A stretch of DNA of 64,000 nucleotides from Macrophomina tecta (lineage: Eukaryota > Ascomycota > Dothideomycetes > Botryosphaeriales > Botryosphaeriaceae). The notes below the pieces were generated by a model that ran no database searches, was not told the DNA's origin, and saw only the letters and a list, made by a program, of their open reading frames with translations. Location of the stretch: assembly GCA_024180945.1 (NCBI GenBank), contig JAKSGN010000006.1, positions 4,567,827-4,631,826 of the forward strand, read 5' to 3'. Positions within the stretch are counted from its first letter, which is position 1. The number at the start of each line of letters is the position of its first letter. Position numbers and translations under genes: made by a program. Of the stretch, positions 35,520 through 45,810 are shown piece after piece.

Positions 35520-37010
35520 TCATGAATCTTTCGTAAAATGGTGAGTTTTACAGTTCCCTCGCCAGGTTATCCCATCCGTCACTCGAACCACGGCCTCAGC
35601 CACCCCACTGGAATCCAGCATCGCCGAGGCAACAGACGCAAACGGCTCCACCTTCCCCGGACCTTCATACTCGCCTGTCCACAACAGGGAGGGCACGACC
35701 GCCTCTACCGTGCGTAGGGATGGGAAATGCGCGTCCCGCGACCTTCCCATGTCCAGAAGCAGTGCGATGAACCAGTGCCACTGCTGCGGCCGCACGGCGA
35801 GGCAGTCCAGCGCGAAGAACTCCAACGAGCTCGGAAAATGACGTTCCGCTTCGTTCCAACGCGCCACTTGCCGCCTCCGGCTCCCCGCTTCGGCGTCGGC
35901 GGGCTGCGGGCCCTCGAAGCGCGGCAGCAGATACGCAGCGCTGATGCGCAGCCGCTTGAGCCTGGCGAAGAGTTTGAGGTCCAGCAGCGGCGCCAGGGGC
36001 GGGCATGCGTCGGGCGGCAGCTCGCACTCCAGGGCCAGGTCCGTGAGCGTCAGGGCGTGCAGCTGCATGGCGGGCGGGTGGAGGTAGCCCGCGGCGCCGG
36101 ACGGGCCGTGTGCCTCGTCGCCGTCGTCCCCGACGCGGTCAAGGATGAATCTGAGCGACTTGAGCGGGCGGGAGGCGCGCAGCACGGGCTGGAAGAGCCA
36201 GCCCAGGCGCGCCGTGCGCGGCCGGAAGGTGAGCGTCTCGACGGCGCTGATGTTGTCGATCCACGTGGGCAGGCCCGCGCGCGCCTCGGACAGGTGGTGC
36301 AGCTCGAGCGTGCGCAGCGAGGGCAGCATCGCGGTCTCCCAGAAGCAGTGGTCGCCCGGGTAAGTGATGTCAGTGGGTTCGCGGAAGATGAAGTGGTGGA
36401 GGGCGGAGAGAGGGGTGCGTTCGCCCGCGGCGGGGGATTGTTGGACGGCCCAGGCAATGAGGCGGCGCGTCCAAAACAAGTATATGCCGTTGGAGCCGAA
36501 GCTGCCGTACGTGAGGTCGAGAAACTCGAGGTTCGGGGAGAGGGCCAAAATGAGAGCGAGCTGGGCGTCGTAGTCACATCGCTGTAAGTCTCGAAGCCAC
36601 GCTTCCCTGTCCCTGTCGTTGACAACATTCAGCTGTTGGAGTTGTCGCGACCAAATCTCTTTCAAATCGTTGTCGGCGTCTGCATCTTCGCTCACGGCGG
36701 AATCGCACTTGAACTCTCCGGCACAAATGGCGCGTAAATAGGCCATCCGGTCCGGATTTCGACATGCCCGCGCCACAAAATTCCGCAGCCCGACGGGATC
36801 ATTGTCATTGACGAAAACAGAGTACAGAAATGGCTTGCCCACTTTGAAGAATTTCCGTGAAATAAGGCAGAAGTTGAGGATAGGAAGAGCACCGGAACGG
36901 GCTTTTGCGGACCCGTCACGGGTGTGTTATCGGATGATGGATGGATCCAGACTCCTGGCAACCTTCTCCAGGAGCTCCTCAGGCAAATCTCCGAATGAAG
37001 GTCTCGCCAT
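35520..37010 (-). pseudogene. F-box-like protein interrupted by an in-frame TAA
   Basis: The main open frame (36842-35520, 440 residues) is leucine-rich in the manner of fungal F-box proteins (LALSPNLEFLDLTY, LPSLRTLELHHL, LKLFARLKRLRISA). Upstream in the same phase an ATG at 37010 opens MARPSFGDLPEELLEKVARS, the first half of an F-box, and after one TAA (36929-36927) the frame continues through ALPILNFCLISRKFF, the second half, into MGKPFLYSVF. I cannot find a GT-AG intron that removes the stop without destroying the motif. So the gene is either nonsense-mutated at its F-box, translated from an internal Met without a full F-box, or affected by a base-call error. Intact F-box proteins bring substrates to SCF ubiquitin ligases. 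Confidence 0.6.
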
Positions 37011-37650
37011 ATGACGATCGCATGGGCTCGCTTTCCCTATGGCCCGACTTCGAGATCGACGGCAGATGATGCGAGGTGCAAATGTAGAAATGGGGGGCCA
37101 ATGAGCCGTCTGCCTTACGGAAGTTGAAGTGACTCAAAAATTCTGCTGAGCTGCGGCAGGTAATGGGGCTGCAAGGTGGCTTGTTCCGGTCGATCCCAAG
37201 ACACAAAGCAGGGTTCGGGCTTACACGCCTTTCCCCATTTGTCTTCGTTGCGGGGCATCCCCGTTTATTTCCTACTTGAACGCCACATGGGATGTTGCTT
37301 TATTTGACGGCACACGGTCTTGTCCAAGAATTCCTGACGCGTCTCGTAGGCTTGGTTATGGCGCTTTTCCCTCCCTCTTTCAAGCGCTTCCTTTTCTTGA
37401 GGCGGACCGGGCATGTGCAATGTGCGCACGATGGACCCCTTTGAAATCAACATACTTTTCCGTGAGCACCCCTCGCACTTCCTCATCGCGGGCGGGCATG
37501 CTTCGCGCTGAACGCTCTTCAAGCAGCACGGCTCCGGTTACTCGGTGAGGGGCCACTGGCGCCGCGGAAGCCGAGGTTGGGAATGGAGCGCATCGTGCTG
37601 GAGTTGGGTGATGGAATAGGGGCCCACGGATGCTTCAATCCAACGCAGTT
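37011..37650. other. Intergenic, nothing recognised
   Basis: Promoter side of the F-box-like gene and 3' flank of the next leftward gene. No supported coding frame. Confidence 0.45.
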
Positions 37651-38559
37651 TCACGTGCTAGATGGTGCGCAGACGATATGCCTGATCTCATTCCCTAGTT
37701 CGGAGAATTCTACCGGGACAGGTTTGCCGGCAACCGAGATGCTTGGCTCTGGCACTCTTGCGCGCTCGAGTTCAAAGGACGACAGCCCGCGTAAAGGCAG
37801 CAGTGACCGGAGAAGTAAGTCCTCAGCCTCTCGCCAGGACCTCCTATCGATATTGCAAAGGCGGAGACGAAGGTGTCTAAGACGAGGCATCTGCGTGATA
37901 ACAATTTCCCAGAGCGGGCCCCACCAAACCGGAGCACCGTCACTGTGGCCCCAGCTCAACTCGTAGCCGACCGGACTCCGGCCACCCATCCAGGTGACGT
38001 TCAGCGAAGTAATTGCGGCCAGACGCCGTGGGGGGATGGTGCGTGCGAAGTAGACGAATGTTTGCGGATGGCTGGCGTCGAAGGTGTTGGTCGTGTAGAG
38101 TACGTCGACGGCCTCTCGGTAGATTGCTCGGCATGTTTGTAGCAGAGCAGTATTTGCAGATGAAGACGAGAGCTCATAGTGCTTGTGGTGATTTCGCACG
38201 TTGACGATGCCGGCCATGCAGTCGCGCTCCGGGTCCGAGTGCGGCGCCGAGCAGCGCACGTGGCCTACCCGGCAGCGGCGCAGAAACAGATGCACCACCC
38301 CCGGCTCTGACAGCACATGCTCGTAGATTTGGAGGCGAAGCTCGACGGGCAGAGACAATAGTCGGCATTGCTGTTGACTGGGCTGCAGGGCTGTGAGGCT
38401 GCGACGAGTGGACGGAATCGCGACGGGCCAATATTCTTCTTCCGCGACCACCTTCGCCGCCTGCGTCTCGTCTTTGGCGGCCGCGATGGCGCGTTTCGAT
38501 CGCCGGTACATCCAGAAACGGAAGTATTGTGCAATCCGTGTCCAAAGCCCGATGCGCAT
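37651..38559 (-). CDS. Fungal DUF7730-like protein
   Basis: A single leftward frame; from the ATG at 38559 it encodes 302 residues. The landmark LLSLPVELRLQIYEHVL followed about 60 residues later by ALLQTCRAIYREAVDVLYTT and FARTIPPRRLAAITSLNV is the usual plan of a large, lineage-expanded fungal family: an F-box-like opening helix pair and a 'TNTF' strand. Function is unknown; some members may be ubiquitin-ligase adaptors, but that is not shown. Cysteines around GHVRCSAPHSDPERDC are not obviously metal-binding. An in-frame ATG at 38664 would add 35 Arg/Pro-rich residues with no conserved look, so I prefer the inner start. Confidence 0.75.
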   Translation of the reverse strand: MRIGLWTRIAQYFRFWMYRRSKRAIAAAKDETQAAKVVAEEEYWPVAIPSTRRSLTALQPSQQQCRLLSLPVELRLQIYEHVLSEPGVVHLFLRRCRVGHVRCSAPHSDPERDCMAGIVNVRNHHKHYELSSSSANTALLQTCRAIYREAVDVLYTTNTFDASHPQTFVYFARTIPPRRLAAITSLNVTWMGGRSPVGYELSWGHSDGAPVWWGPLWEIVITQMPRLRHLRLRLCNIDRRSWREAEDLLLRSLLPLRGLSSFELERARVPEPSISVAGKPVPVEFSELGNEIRHIVCAPSST

Positions 38560-38727
38560 GGCTACGGTCGTGGCAGGTGTGGCCGCGGGTCGCGGAAAGC
38601 CGACTGTCGACTCTCGGGGGTGGGAAGTGCAGCGCAATCGGGGAGAGGCGAAATACCACCACACACTGCTCAGCGCCTGGCAAGCAAACCCCGCAGCGCA
38701 GATGTGAGCGACTAATGCACGAGCCCC

Positions 38728-38976
38728 TCACAGCTCCCCGTCGCCTGGGGCTCCATACAGCGTCGACTCCCGCCCACAGCGCCTGAACGGCTTCCTGCCG
38801 AACCGCGAATCGCTCATGGCGCTGAACGAAGCCCGCGCCATGCCCGCCGCGCTCGCGTGGTGCGTGGCCGGCAGCGATGCGGGCACCTGTCGGCGGTGCT
38901 GGGCCGGTTCGTGCGCGGTGGCGCGGGTGCGCAGCGCCAGGAGTGAAAGAAAAACGATGGCCCGGGTGGAAGACAT
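38728..38976 (-). CDS. Possible tiny secreted protein
   Basis: A leftward frame starting at the inner Met encodes 82 residues. It opens with a hydrophobic leader (MSSTRAIVFLSLLALRTRAT) that could act as a signal peptide, followed by EPAQHRRQVP and a basic tail with RFGRKPFRRCGRES. There is one cysteine only. No family recognised. The frame extends upstream to 39231 without a stop, so the start is my choice. It may be a chance frame. Confidence 0.35.
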   Translation of the reverse strand: MSSTRAIVFLSLLALRTRATAHEPAQHRRQVPASLPATHHASAAGMARASFSAMSDSRFGRKPFRRCGRESTLYGAPGDGEL

Positions 38977-40180
38977 GGGTGGAGATCTTCGGTGAGCAGA
39001 TATGGTGTTGTTGCGATAGTGAAGCATACGCAAACAAAGAACGAGGAAGAGGCGGCGGCGACGGCGGGCTGTGGCTGTAGGCATCCGTCCTTCCCCTGCG
39101 CTGCGCCTCTGGGGCCCTCCTCCACTAACAGCACAGCACATATGCCAAGCTGTTGGAAATCCGAACCAGAGTCTGGCCGCAGGGCTTATCAATGCATCTT
39201 TCCCAACCACCAACCCTCTTCCTTCACGCAACGCTCAACTCCCTAAATCGAAAGCCCTCCGCAAAGAATCATCAATGCCGTCGGTGCAACGCAGCTTGAA
39301 AAATATTTCTTTTGCTCAGGACCTATCATGTTCATCTGTCTAGCTCAGGAAGTGTAGGTGAAGAGTTTTCGAGAATGGAAATTGCAGTGATGACTAGAAA
39401 TCAGCTCTAGAGACGGCTGCATGGGACGCCTTGACACTTGCTCGGTGCACTGCCGATGGGAAGCCGACAAGTGCTCGTTAGATTGCTGGCTGGAAGACTT
39501 ACGCTACTCCGGACTGTTCTATTGACCAGCAACGCTTTCTTTGTTGGTTGCTCTTCAACTTCCTGCGCATTTGAACCATGAATGGTTCGGTCAAAACATG
39601 AATACTTCGCTGAGCGTGGCATGTAGACAATTTGAATCGTTTCGAAGATTTCAGGAAGGGCAATAACTTTGATATCATCACCAGCCCTAAAGACACAAAA
39701 GACTGGCGCCGCAAAACGGTCGATGGAAAAAGGGCGTGGCTGGGGTATGCTTCGACGTACCACTGATGGACCGGGTAGGAGAACCAAACCTCAGCAACAC
39801 TCCTTTCTCCGGGCCTCCTCTGACCTGCCCTCACTAGGTGGTATCATTACATCACTCTTCGCCCCACATTCGTCAACTAGGACACTTTCAAAGAGAAAAC
39901 TGAGTTTACCGAAGACGCGTTCACAAGGGGAATCTCCATAACGCCGAGGAGGCTGAGTGGCAGAAGAATTAGGGCCAGTTTATTACGGCGCAGCCTTCAC
40001 GGGGTCAAGAGGTTAGGGAAGAAGACAAGCGGGGCGAAGGTGCAATCGCAGAACGATTCCCTAAGCACGGGCCATACGGGTTACATAACCCCCAGTTCAA
40101 CTGTTCAAAGGCTTGGCGCTCTGAACTCATGAACTACCAGTTCAGACGTTCAACGGATCGACAGAATAAACCTCTAAACC
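38977..40180. other. Intergenic border before the transposon nest
   Basis: No supported gene. Ordinary composition persists to about 40150. A stretch at 40090-40150 repeats GTTCAA/GTTCAG motifs in both directions. Beyond about 40180 the composition changes abruptly to TpA-rich. Confidence 0.5.
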
Positions 40181-43100
40181 ACTAGATTATATACACTTTT
40201 CTACTATATATAAACTATACTCCTTAGATAGCTTTAACCTTCGTAGTTAACTTTAATAATAGAATTTAGACTCTATTAGTAACACGGCCTTCGCACGTAG
40301 TACTTAGTCTTATTACGTATTTAGCTTGCTCTTACCCTCTTCTTATACCTACTTAAAGAAATCCCTTAATAGGTTTTCTCCCTCTTTAGTATTTAAATCC
40401 TTAGAGGTAGAGGCCTGCTTATTATACTTTAACTACTATTCTTATAAGGAGAGGAAGGCTCTAAGATTAAGTCTTATTAGATAAGATATTACCCCCTAAC
40501 GAGTTTAGAAAATAGTAATAGTACTAGGATCTTAGATAAAGGTCGACCCGGCCGAGGGTTAGGTTTAGGGTATCTAGGAGCTAGCTTAGCCCGTATAGTA
40601 AACGAAGCCTACTAGAGCTAAGCTCTTATAGCTTATCGAGAAGCTAAAGACTTAGAACGCTCAACTAATCGAGTATATAATAAAGCAGAGCGCTACTAAG
40701 GTTAAAGTAGTAGTACCTAAGAAGTTCGATAGAAATAAAAAAAAGCTCTAATTCTTTCTACTCTAGATATAATGCTATCTCTAGTTTAATTAAGCGTAAT
40801 TTAATAACGACGCCGAGAAAGTACTCTTCACATTAATCTATCTTAGAGAAATAGTAGAGGTATAGATAGAACTATATCTTCGCGACTATTTAGCTAACGA
40901 ATACTCTCTCGAAAAGAGACGAGAAAAGACTAAGAAAATCTTTAATACCTATACGGGATTTATAGATAACCTTAGAACTACTTTTAATAATCGAGATAAA
41001 GTCCGCAAAGCCTCTAATAATATTATAACTATTAAATAATTAGAATCTATAGCTATCTACGTAACTAAGTTTTAATAGCTTATAGCCTACCTTAAATAGT
41101 TAGATAAGACTTTCCGCGACCTCTTCTATAAAGGCCTAAAGAAAAAAGTTAAGAAGAATATAATTATCTATAAATATCTAGCTATCTTTTAAAAAATAAT
41201 AGACCTTACGTCTTAGATCGATAATCGTATATATAAATAGAAAATAGGTTCTCGATAAGCTAATACCTCGAAAACTCGCCGTAAAAGAATAACCCTCGAA
41301 GGCGGAAACGCTATAGCCCTTAACGCGACTAATAGATAGAACTCTAAGAAGAATAATAATAATAGTTAAAATAATAATAAGAAACCTAAAGAACCTAATT
41401 TAAACTAGACGAACGAGTAGAAATAGTACTATAAGAATTAACTCTATATTACCTATAATAGTAATAAGTACTTCTCTCCTAAGTACCCGCAGAACCCTCA
41501 TAATAAGAAAAATAAAAAGTAGACCTTAAGCGCTTAACGCGAAGTATCGGTTATATCCCGTTAAGATAATTATAATATACTATACTAGATAGTCTACTAT
41601 AATAATAACTATTAGATACACTAAAGTAGTAAGGATATATTAAGATAGTACTTCTATAAACCGCGATAATTCGGTATAATAACTAGAAATAAAGAAGTTA
41701 TCGAGACTAATAATATTATTAATAGTTTTTCCTTAGACGAAGAACTAGTTAATAGTAAAATAGAAGAACTCTATAAAAGTATAACTAAAAGCGGCGATAG
41801 CGTATAATTAAGAAACCCTTTAATACTATCTAATAAATAGAATATTCTTATCTTATTAGAAGTTCTTACCGAAAGATATAGTATTAGTAAGTACTTATAT
41901 AATAAATAGAATAACCTTAAAACTATCTAGATTTCGTATTAAAAAAGCCTTACCTTAATAGTCTTTTAGAAATAGCGCTAGAATACTCTTTAGAAAATTC
42001 AAATTAAATAAGATGAAAAGAAGTATGAACTCTTAGTAACTAAAAATATAATACTTATCGAGCGCTACCACTAAGAAACCTCTATGCACGAATAAGTAAA
42101 CTATAACTTCCTTTAAGAGTTAGTAAGAATTCTTTACTAGTATAATATAGTAACTATCTAGAACCGTATACTCTAGTAAATATCGAATAAGAAACTTAAC
42201 CGGCTAACTTTTCGATATTAAATATAAAAAGATAAGGTTTACTAGTAAAAGAAGCTAAACGATAGTAAATAGACTAACTAAAAATAAGTATATCTTTAAG
42301 TTAATAAATAGAAAGACTATATATATAGTGAAGTCTACGGCTATCTAAAGCTAAAAAACTAGACGGCCCTACGGTATTAAAATTAACTTAGAAGCTATAG
42401 TCTAGGTTTCTTTATATAGTATTACATATATCGAATACGGAAATTCTCACTAGACTAAACCTTTAGAAATAATTTAAGACGAAAGAAACGCTTAATAAAC
42501 GTTCTATCTTAATACTAATTAATATAGAATTAAGCGGAAACTTTATATATAATGAGTTTATAGAATAATATAAGATTCTATACTAAAAGAAGAAAGATCT
42601 ATATCCGCTTAGTAGATTTAATAGAAAAAGCTTAGTCTATAAAAAAGGCTAGATAAAAATAAAAATAAAAAAAGTAACTCTCTAAATTAAGAACTATTAA
42701 AAATAGATCTCTCTCGACGTCTAACGTATTTCTAGGTACGATATTATTCTAGATATATCCTAGATCTAAATATAAAAACCTATCTTCGACTTTAGCGAAG
42801 AAGATAAGATAGTCTTTTAAAAAGAGATTAATAATCTTCTACGGAAATTTAATTTACGTATAGAAAATAAATTAATAAATACTCTATAGCGACTCTTATC
42901 TACGATAAATTAAGAAGTAGCTAGCGTAAGGCCTAAAAATAGTAGCTATATAGGCGACTCTAATAGTAATATAAGTTAAAACTAGAACTACGATGTAAAA
43001 GGCGAAGCCTTCTTAGTAAAATATAATTCTATCGTAGGAATAAGTCCTACTAAGCGAAATAATACCCTCGAATTATTAAGAGAAGAGTAAGACTTAAATA

Positions 43101-43310
43101 ATAGCGTAAGACCTAGTAATAATAGTATTAACGATAATCTTAAGAAAGGCCTAAGATAGAACTAAAACTATAGTATATAAAACGCCGCCTTCTTAGTAAA
43201 ATATAGCATCTTAAGCGAAGTAAGCCCTACCGAGTTAAATATTCCCGAAAATTAGATATAATACTTATTATAAAGAACTACGCGGAGAAAGTATAAGACT
43301 AAGAGTAAAG
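40181..43310 (+). mobile_element. Element D, left part: chromovirus gag and protease
   Basis: Decayed Ty3/Gypsy coding sequence on the + strand. A gag-like region lies around 40730-41560 (segments EYSLEKRREKTKKIF and GFIDNLRTTFNN, then Asn/Lys-rich sequence where a zinc knuckle would sit). A retroviral-type protease end lies around 42730-42830 (YDIIL and KPIFDFSEEDKIVF, separated by stops). No 5' LTR resembling the element's 3' LTR is visible near 40181, so the left end is truncated or replaced. The coding path stops at 43310, where element A has inserted, and resumes at 60087. Confidence 0.75.
42900..43250 (+). repeat. Internal imperfect tandem repeat in element D pol
   Basis: Two units about 190 bases apart share the core GCCTTCTTAGTAAAATATA followed by AGYCCTAC and a codon pattern of the type AFLVKY-x-SPT. 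They lie between protease and RT. Probably a duplicated linker segment in the polyprotein. Confidence 0.55.
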
Positions 43311-43315
43311 CTTCG
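43311..43315 (+). repeat. Left target-site duplication of element A (CTTCG)
   Basis: CTTCG here matches CTTCG at 60082-60086 immediately after the far LTR. An exact 5-base duplication is the normal result of Ty3/Gypsy integration and proves that the two LTRs bound one insertion event. Confidence 0.9.
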
Positions 43316-44111
43316 TATAACGGCGGCCTCTTCTACTAGGCTTTAGAGTCGCCTAGTAGGGTTAGATAGCGGTAAGGTTTACCTTAAAGAATAAGAGAAG
43401 AGTAAAGGATTAGAATAATAAATAGCGATTACATAATAGATTAGTACGCGGTGCGCGTTAGGCTTATTACCTCTAATAAGTCTGTATTAAAATCTTAAGT
43501 TAACTACGAAGGCCAAAGTACTACCTAATAAGTATATTCTATATACTATAGGAAAGCTATAATAATCTAGAAATCGGGACGACTATTAGATTAGTCGTAG
43601 TATTAGATTAATTTAAGAGTTAGATTAGTACTAAGGCTTCTAATCCTCGAGTAGGCCTAGTAAATCCCACGTAACTTAGGCGCTAATACTCGTTTTTCGG
43701 AATCCAACTTCTTTCTTAATAAACGGACGATATATCCGTCTTTCTCTTATTCGTTCTTCATACTCGAAAGTCGGTTTCCCGGGTTCTATCTCCTATCCTT
43801 AGTAAGGGTGTATACTCCCATACTTACTACCCGGTTTAGCCAAGCATACTTTCGTAACTAATTCTTCCCCTACGGGATTCTACCCTTAGTATATCGCTAC
43901 GCCGCGTGGGCGTTATTCCCGTGTGGGCTTCTATTATTGCCTAGCCTAGGCCCGTACGTGCCGTACTTTCTTAAGGCTAGTTTTCCCGTACGGGCGCCTT
44001 AGTCGTGCGGCTCTACTACCCGTAAGGGTTTCTAGCCCCTACGGTGCCTTTTCCCGTGCGGGCTCCTAGCCCGTAGGGTTATAAAGCCCTTATCCCCGGG
44101 GGTTCGTAATA
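43316..44111 (-). repeat. Element A 3' LTR (796 bases)
   Basis: Matches 57973-58550 plus 59864-60081 along its length. Ends read TATAA and TAATA, the RIPped forms of TG and CA termini. The right half carries several short GC-rich palindromes of the CCCGTRCGGG type. Confidence 0.92.
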
Positions 44112-44115
44112 CTAT

Positions 44116-44125
44116 CCCCCCCTTT
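44116..44125 (-). other. Polypurine tract of element A
   Basis: Seven C then TTT on the + strand, hence AAAGGGGGGG on the coding strand, four bases inside the 3' LTR. This is the plus-strand primer site position and fixes the element's orientation. Confidence 0.75.
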
Positions 44126-44248
44126 AAGAATCTTCGGCCTAAAGATTTATTTATTTATCTATATCTTTCTAGGCTTTCTTTATCTCTTCGTTCCTCTTCG
44201 TTGTAAGTGTTTTCTATAATACCTTCTAAGCGCAAGCGCGACGCATAG

Positions 44249-44441
44249 TATAAGCAAATAGGCTGGTTATAAGCAGGGAGCCTTCAAAAGAGTCGTATAT
44301 TCTCAAGTACAAATCCTTAGTAGTGCAGGATTCACCCCTTAGTAGCGTTATATACTAGGGGCCCGTGCGTAGCACGTAATAAGTACGTAAAACGCACGGT
44401 ATAAGCACCCTAAGGGTATACCAGGGCCTATTATCCTAACA
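44249..44441 (-). repeat. Element B 3' LTR (193 bases)
   Basis: Same length as, and closely similar to, 51225-51417. Begins TATAAGCAAATAGG (the other copy has TGTGAGTAAATAGG) and ends CCTAACA, so the ancestral ends were TG and CA. Confidence 0.92.
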
Positions 44442-44444
44442 CTA

Positions 44445-44455
44445 CCCCCCCCTCT
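44445..44455 (-). other. Polypurine tract of element B
   Basis: Eight C followed by TCT on the + strand, giving AGAGGGGGGGG on the coding strand, three bases inside the 3' LTR. It fixes the element's minus orientation. Confidence 0.8.
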
Positions 44456-44559
44456 AGTAGAAATCGCCCCGATTCCTATTAGAAGGTATTATATTAGTAC
44501 CTCATTAAAAAACCTTTAGTAAGGAAAAAGAGTGCACCCAATTACTATATAAAACGTAG

Positions 44560-45021
44560 TATTATACATCAGCTACAGGCGTTGCGTAGCAAGGCGAATT
44601 AGCCTTATTACGTAGCCGTTACTACGAACAATAAACAAAGAACAATAAATCAATAGAAAAACAAGGAAATATATCGCTAAGCGGTTATTAGCAATGCCAG
44701 CGGCATACCATACACACGGAAAACGCAGGTAATAGTGCGTTAGCGCGGTTTTTTCTTTATTATTAGATATTGTTGCTATTAAGAACAATAGAAGTTAGCC
44801 TTATATGACAATACCAGCGAATACACTAATTAGTAACTCACGCGTGCCAACAATGCTCATAGGGCACGAGGTCGTTTTTTTCAACAGCTTTAATAGGTAT
44901 AATAACCCCCCATACCCCCCCAGATTTTCGTAGTTCAGATCTAGCTTCCCTTCTTCAACCAAAACGTCTTTAACTAACATCAACCCTTTTTATTACTCCT
45001 TCCTCCCAAACAACTATCACC
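44560..45021 (+). promoter_or_regulatory. Promoter or leader-like patch that largely escaped RIP
   Basis: This stretch retains CpA dinucleotides that are nearly absent on both sides. Its last 60 bases are pyrimidine-rich with CAAAC/CAACTATCACC just before an ATG at 45022, the look of a fungal 5' leader with a good start context. Leftward frames of 60-71 codons overlap it but have no domain signal. Confidence 0.45.
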
Positions 45022-45810
45022 ATGCAGACCCCTTCCGGCTTCGTTTACTTGGGTTACTCCTACGATAAGCTTCCGCAGACGCCTATTACGGGTAATATAG
45101 TAAAGCTTCTCCCTCATCTTTAGCCGTAGTCTAGTTTAGTAGTAATATACTATATACGTTGCGTGCGCTACTAGGGCACGATACGCCACTGCGAGAATAA
45201 AGTATAGGTTAATTTTACGCCTGCGGAGCTTCTTAGGGGGCTTCGCTAGATCTGCTTTAAGGATCCACCCTATACTAAGTATAATTGGTGTGCGAAGAGT
45301 AGTTATAAATATACTCCGGTAAGTATACTTTTCCCCTACTTTTCTTATGCTTTCCGTATGCTTTTATGCTGCTTATGCTCATTACTAATAATAAAATTTA
45401 TTTTTAGATTCCCCCTTAATTCCGCCGTGCTACTAATTTGCTATTGTTCTATTACGATAGCTTCGATGGCGCTCCCGATAAGAAGGTACTAGAGTTTATA
45501 GAGAAGGACGTGCTTACGCTATATAAGTACGCCGGTGCGTTAGGAGAGGCGGTATCAGTATACGAGAAGTAAAAGGCGAAGGAGATTGTGGCTGCTAGCG
45601 ATCGCAGCAACTGGTAGTATACGCATAATATATCGCGCTCGGAGAATTAGCAGTGTTATTAGGCTAGACTAGGTGGGGTTGGCTTAATAAAGCCAACTAA
45701 CAAAGTGGTAGACGAGGAGTTTAAGAATAAGTACTTTACGAGGATATCTAATATAAACAAGAGGTGGTTTTAGTATAGCTCGAATATAAAGTAGATGCTT
45801 CTTTAGGGCC
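45022..45810 (+). pseudogene. Antisense accessory ORF of element B with an apparent intron
   Basis: Starts ATGCAGACC in a good context and reads QTPSGFVYLGYSYDKLPQ on the strand opposite to gag-pol. The frame continues, interrupted almost only by TAG codons (expected from CAG by RIP), to KYNWCAKSSYKYTP. A GTAAGT donor follows at about 45319 and a TTTTTAG acceptor at about 45410, then frame segments LLLFYYDSFDGAPDKK, VLEFIEKDVLTLYKYAG and TRISNINKRW. I do not recognise the protein. It occupies the slot between pol and the 3' LTR where some retroelements carry env-like or captured genes, but in reverse orientation. Confidence 0.55.

Noticed and set aside
35727..36587. Rightward open frame of 286 codons over the F-box-like gene
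   Set aside because: Shadow of the GC-rich leftward gene; low-complexity Arg/Gly/Glu composition with no motif.
38174..39037. Leftward frame of 287 codons upstream of the DUF7730-like gene
   Set aside because: It overlaps two better candidates in other phases and is Arg/Ala/His-rich without domain signal.
44573..44983. Leftward frames of 60-71 codons as an env-like protein of element B
   Set aside because: Short, hydrophobic by composition, without signal peptide plus transmembrane layout, and lying over what looks like the leader of the opposite-strand ORF.
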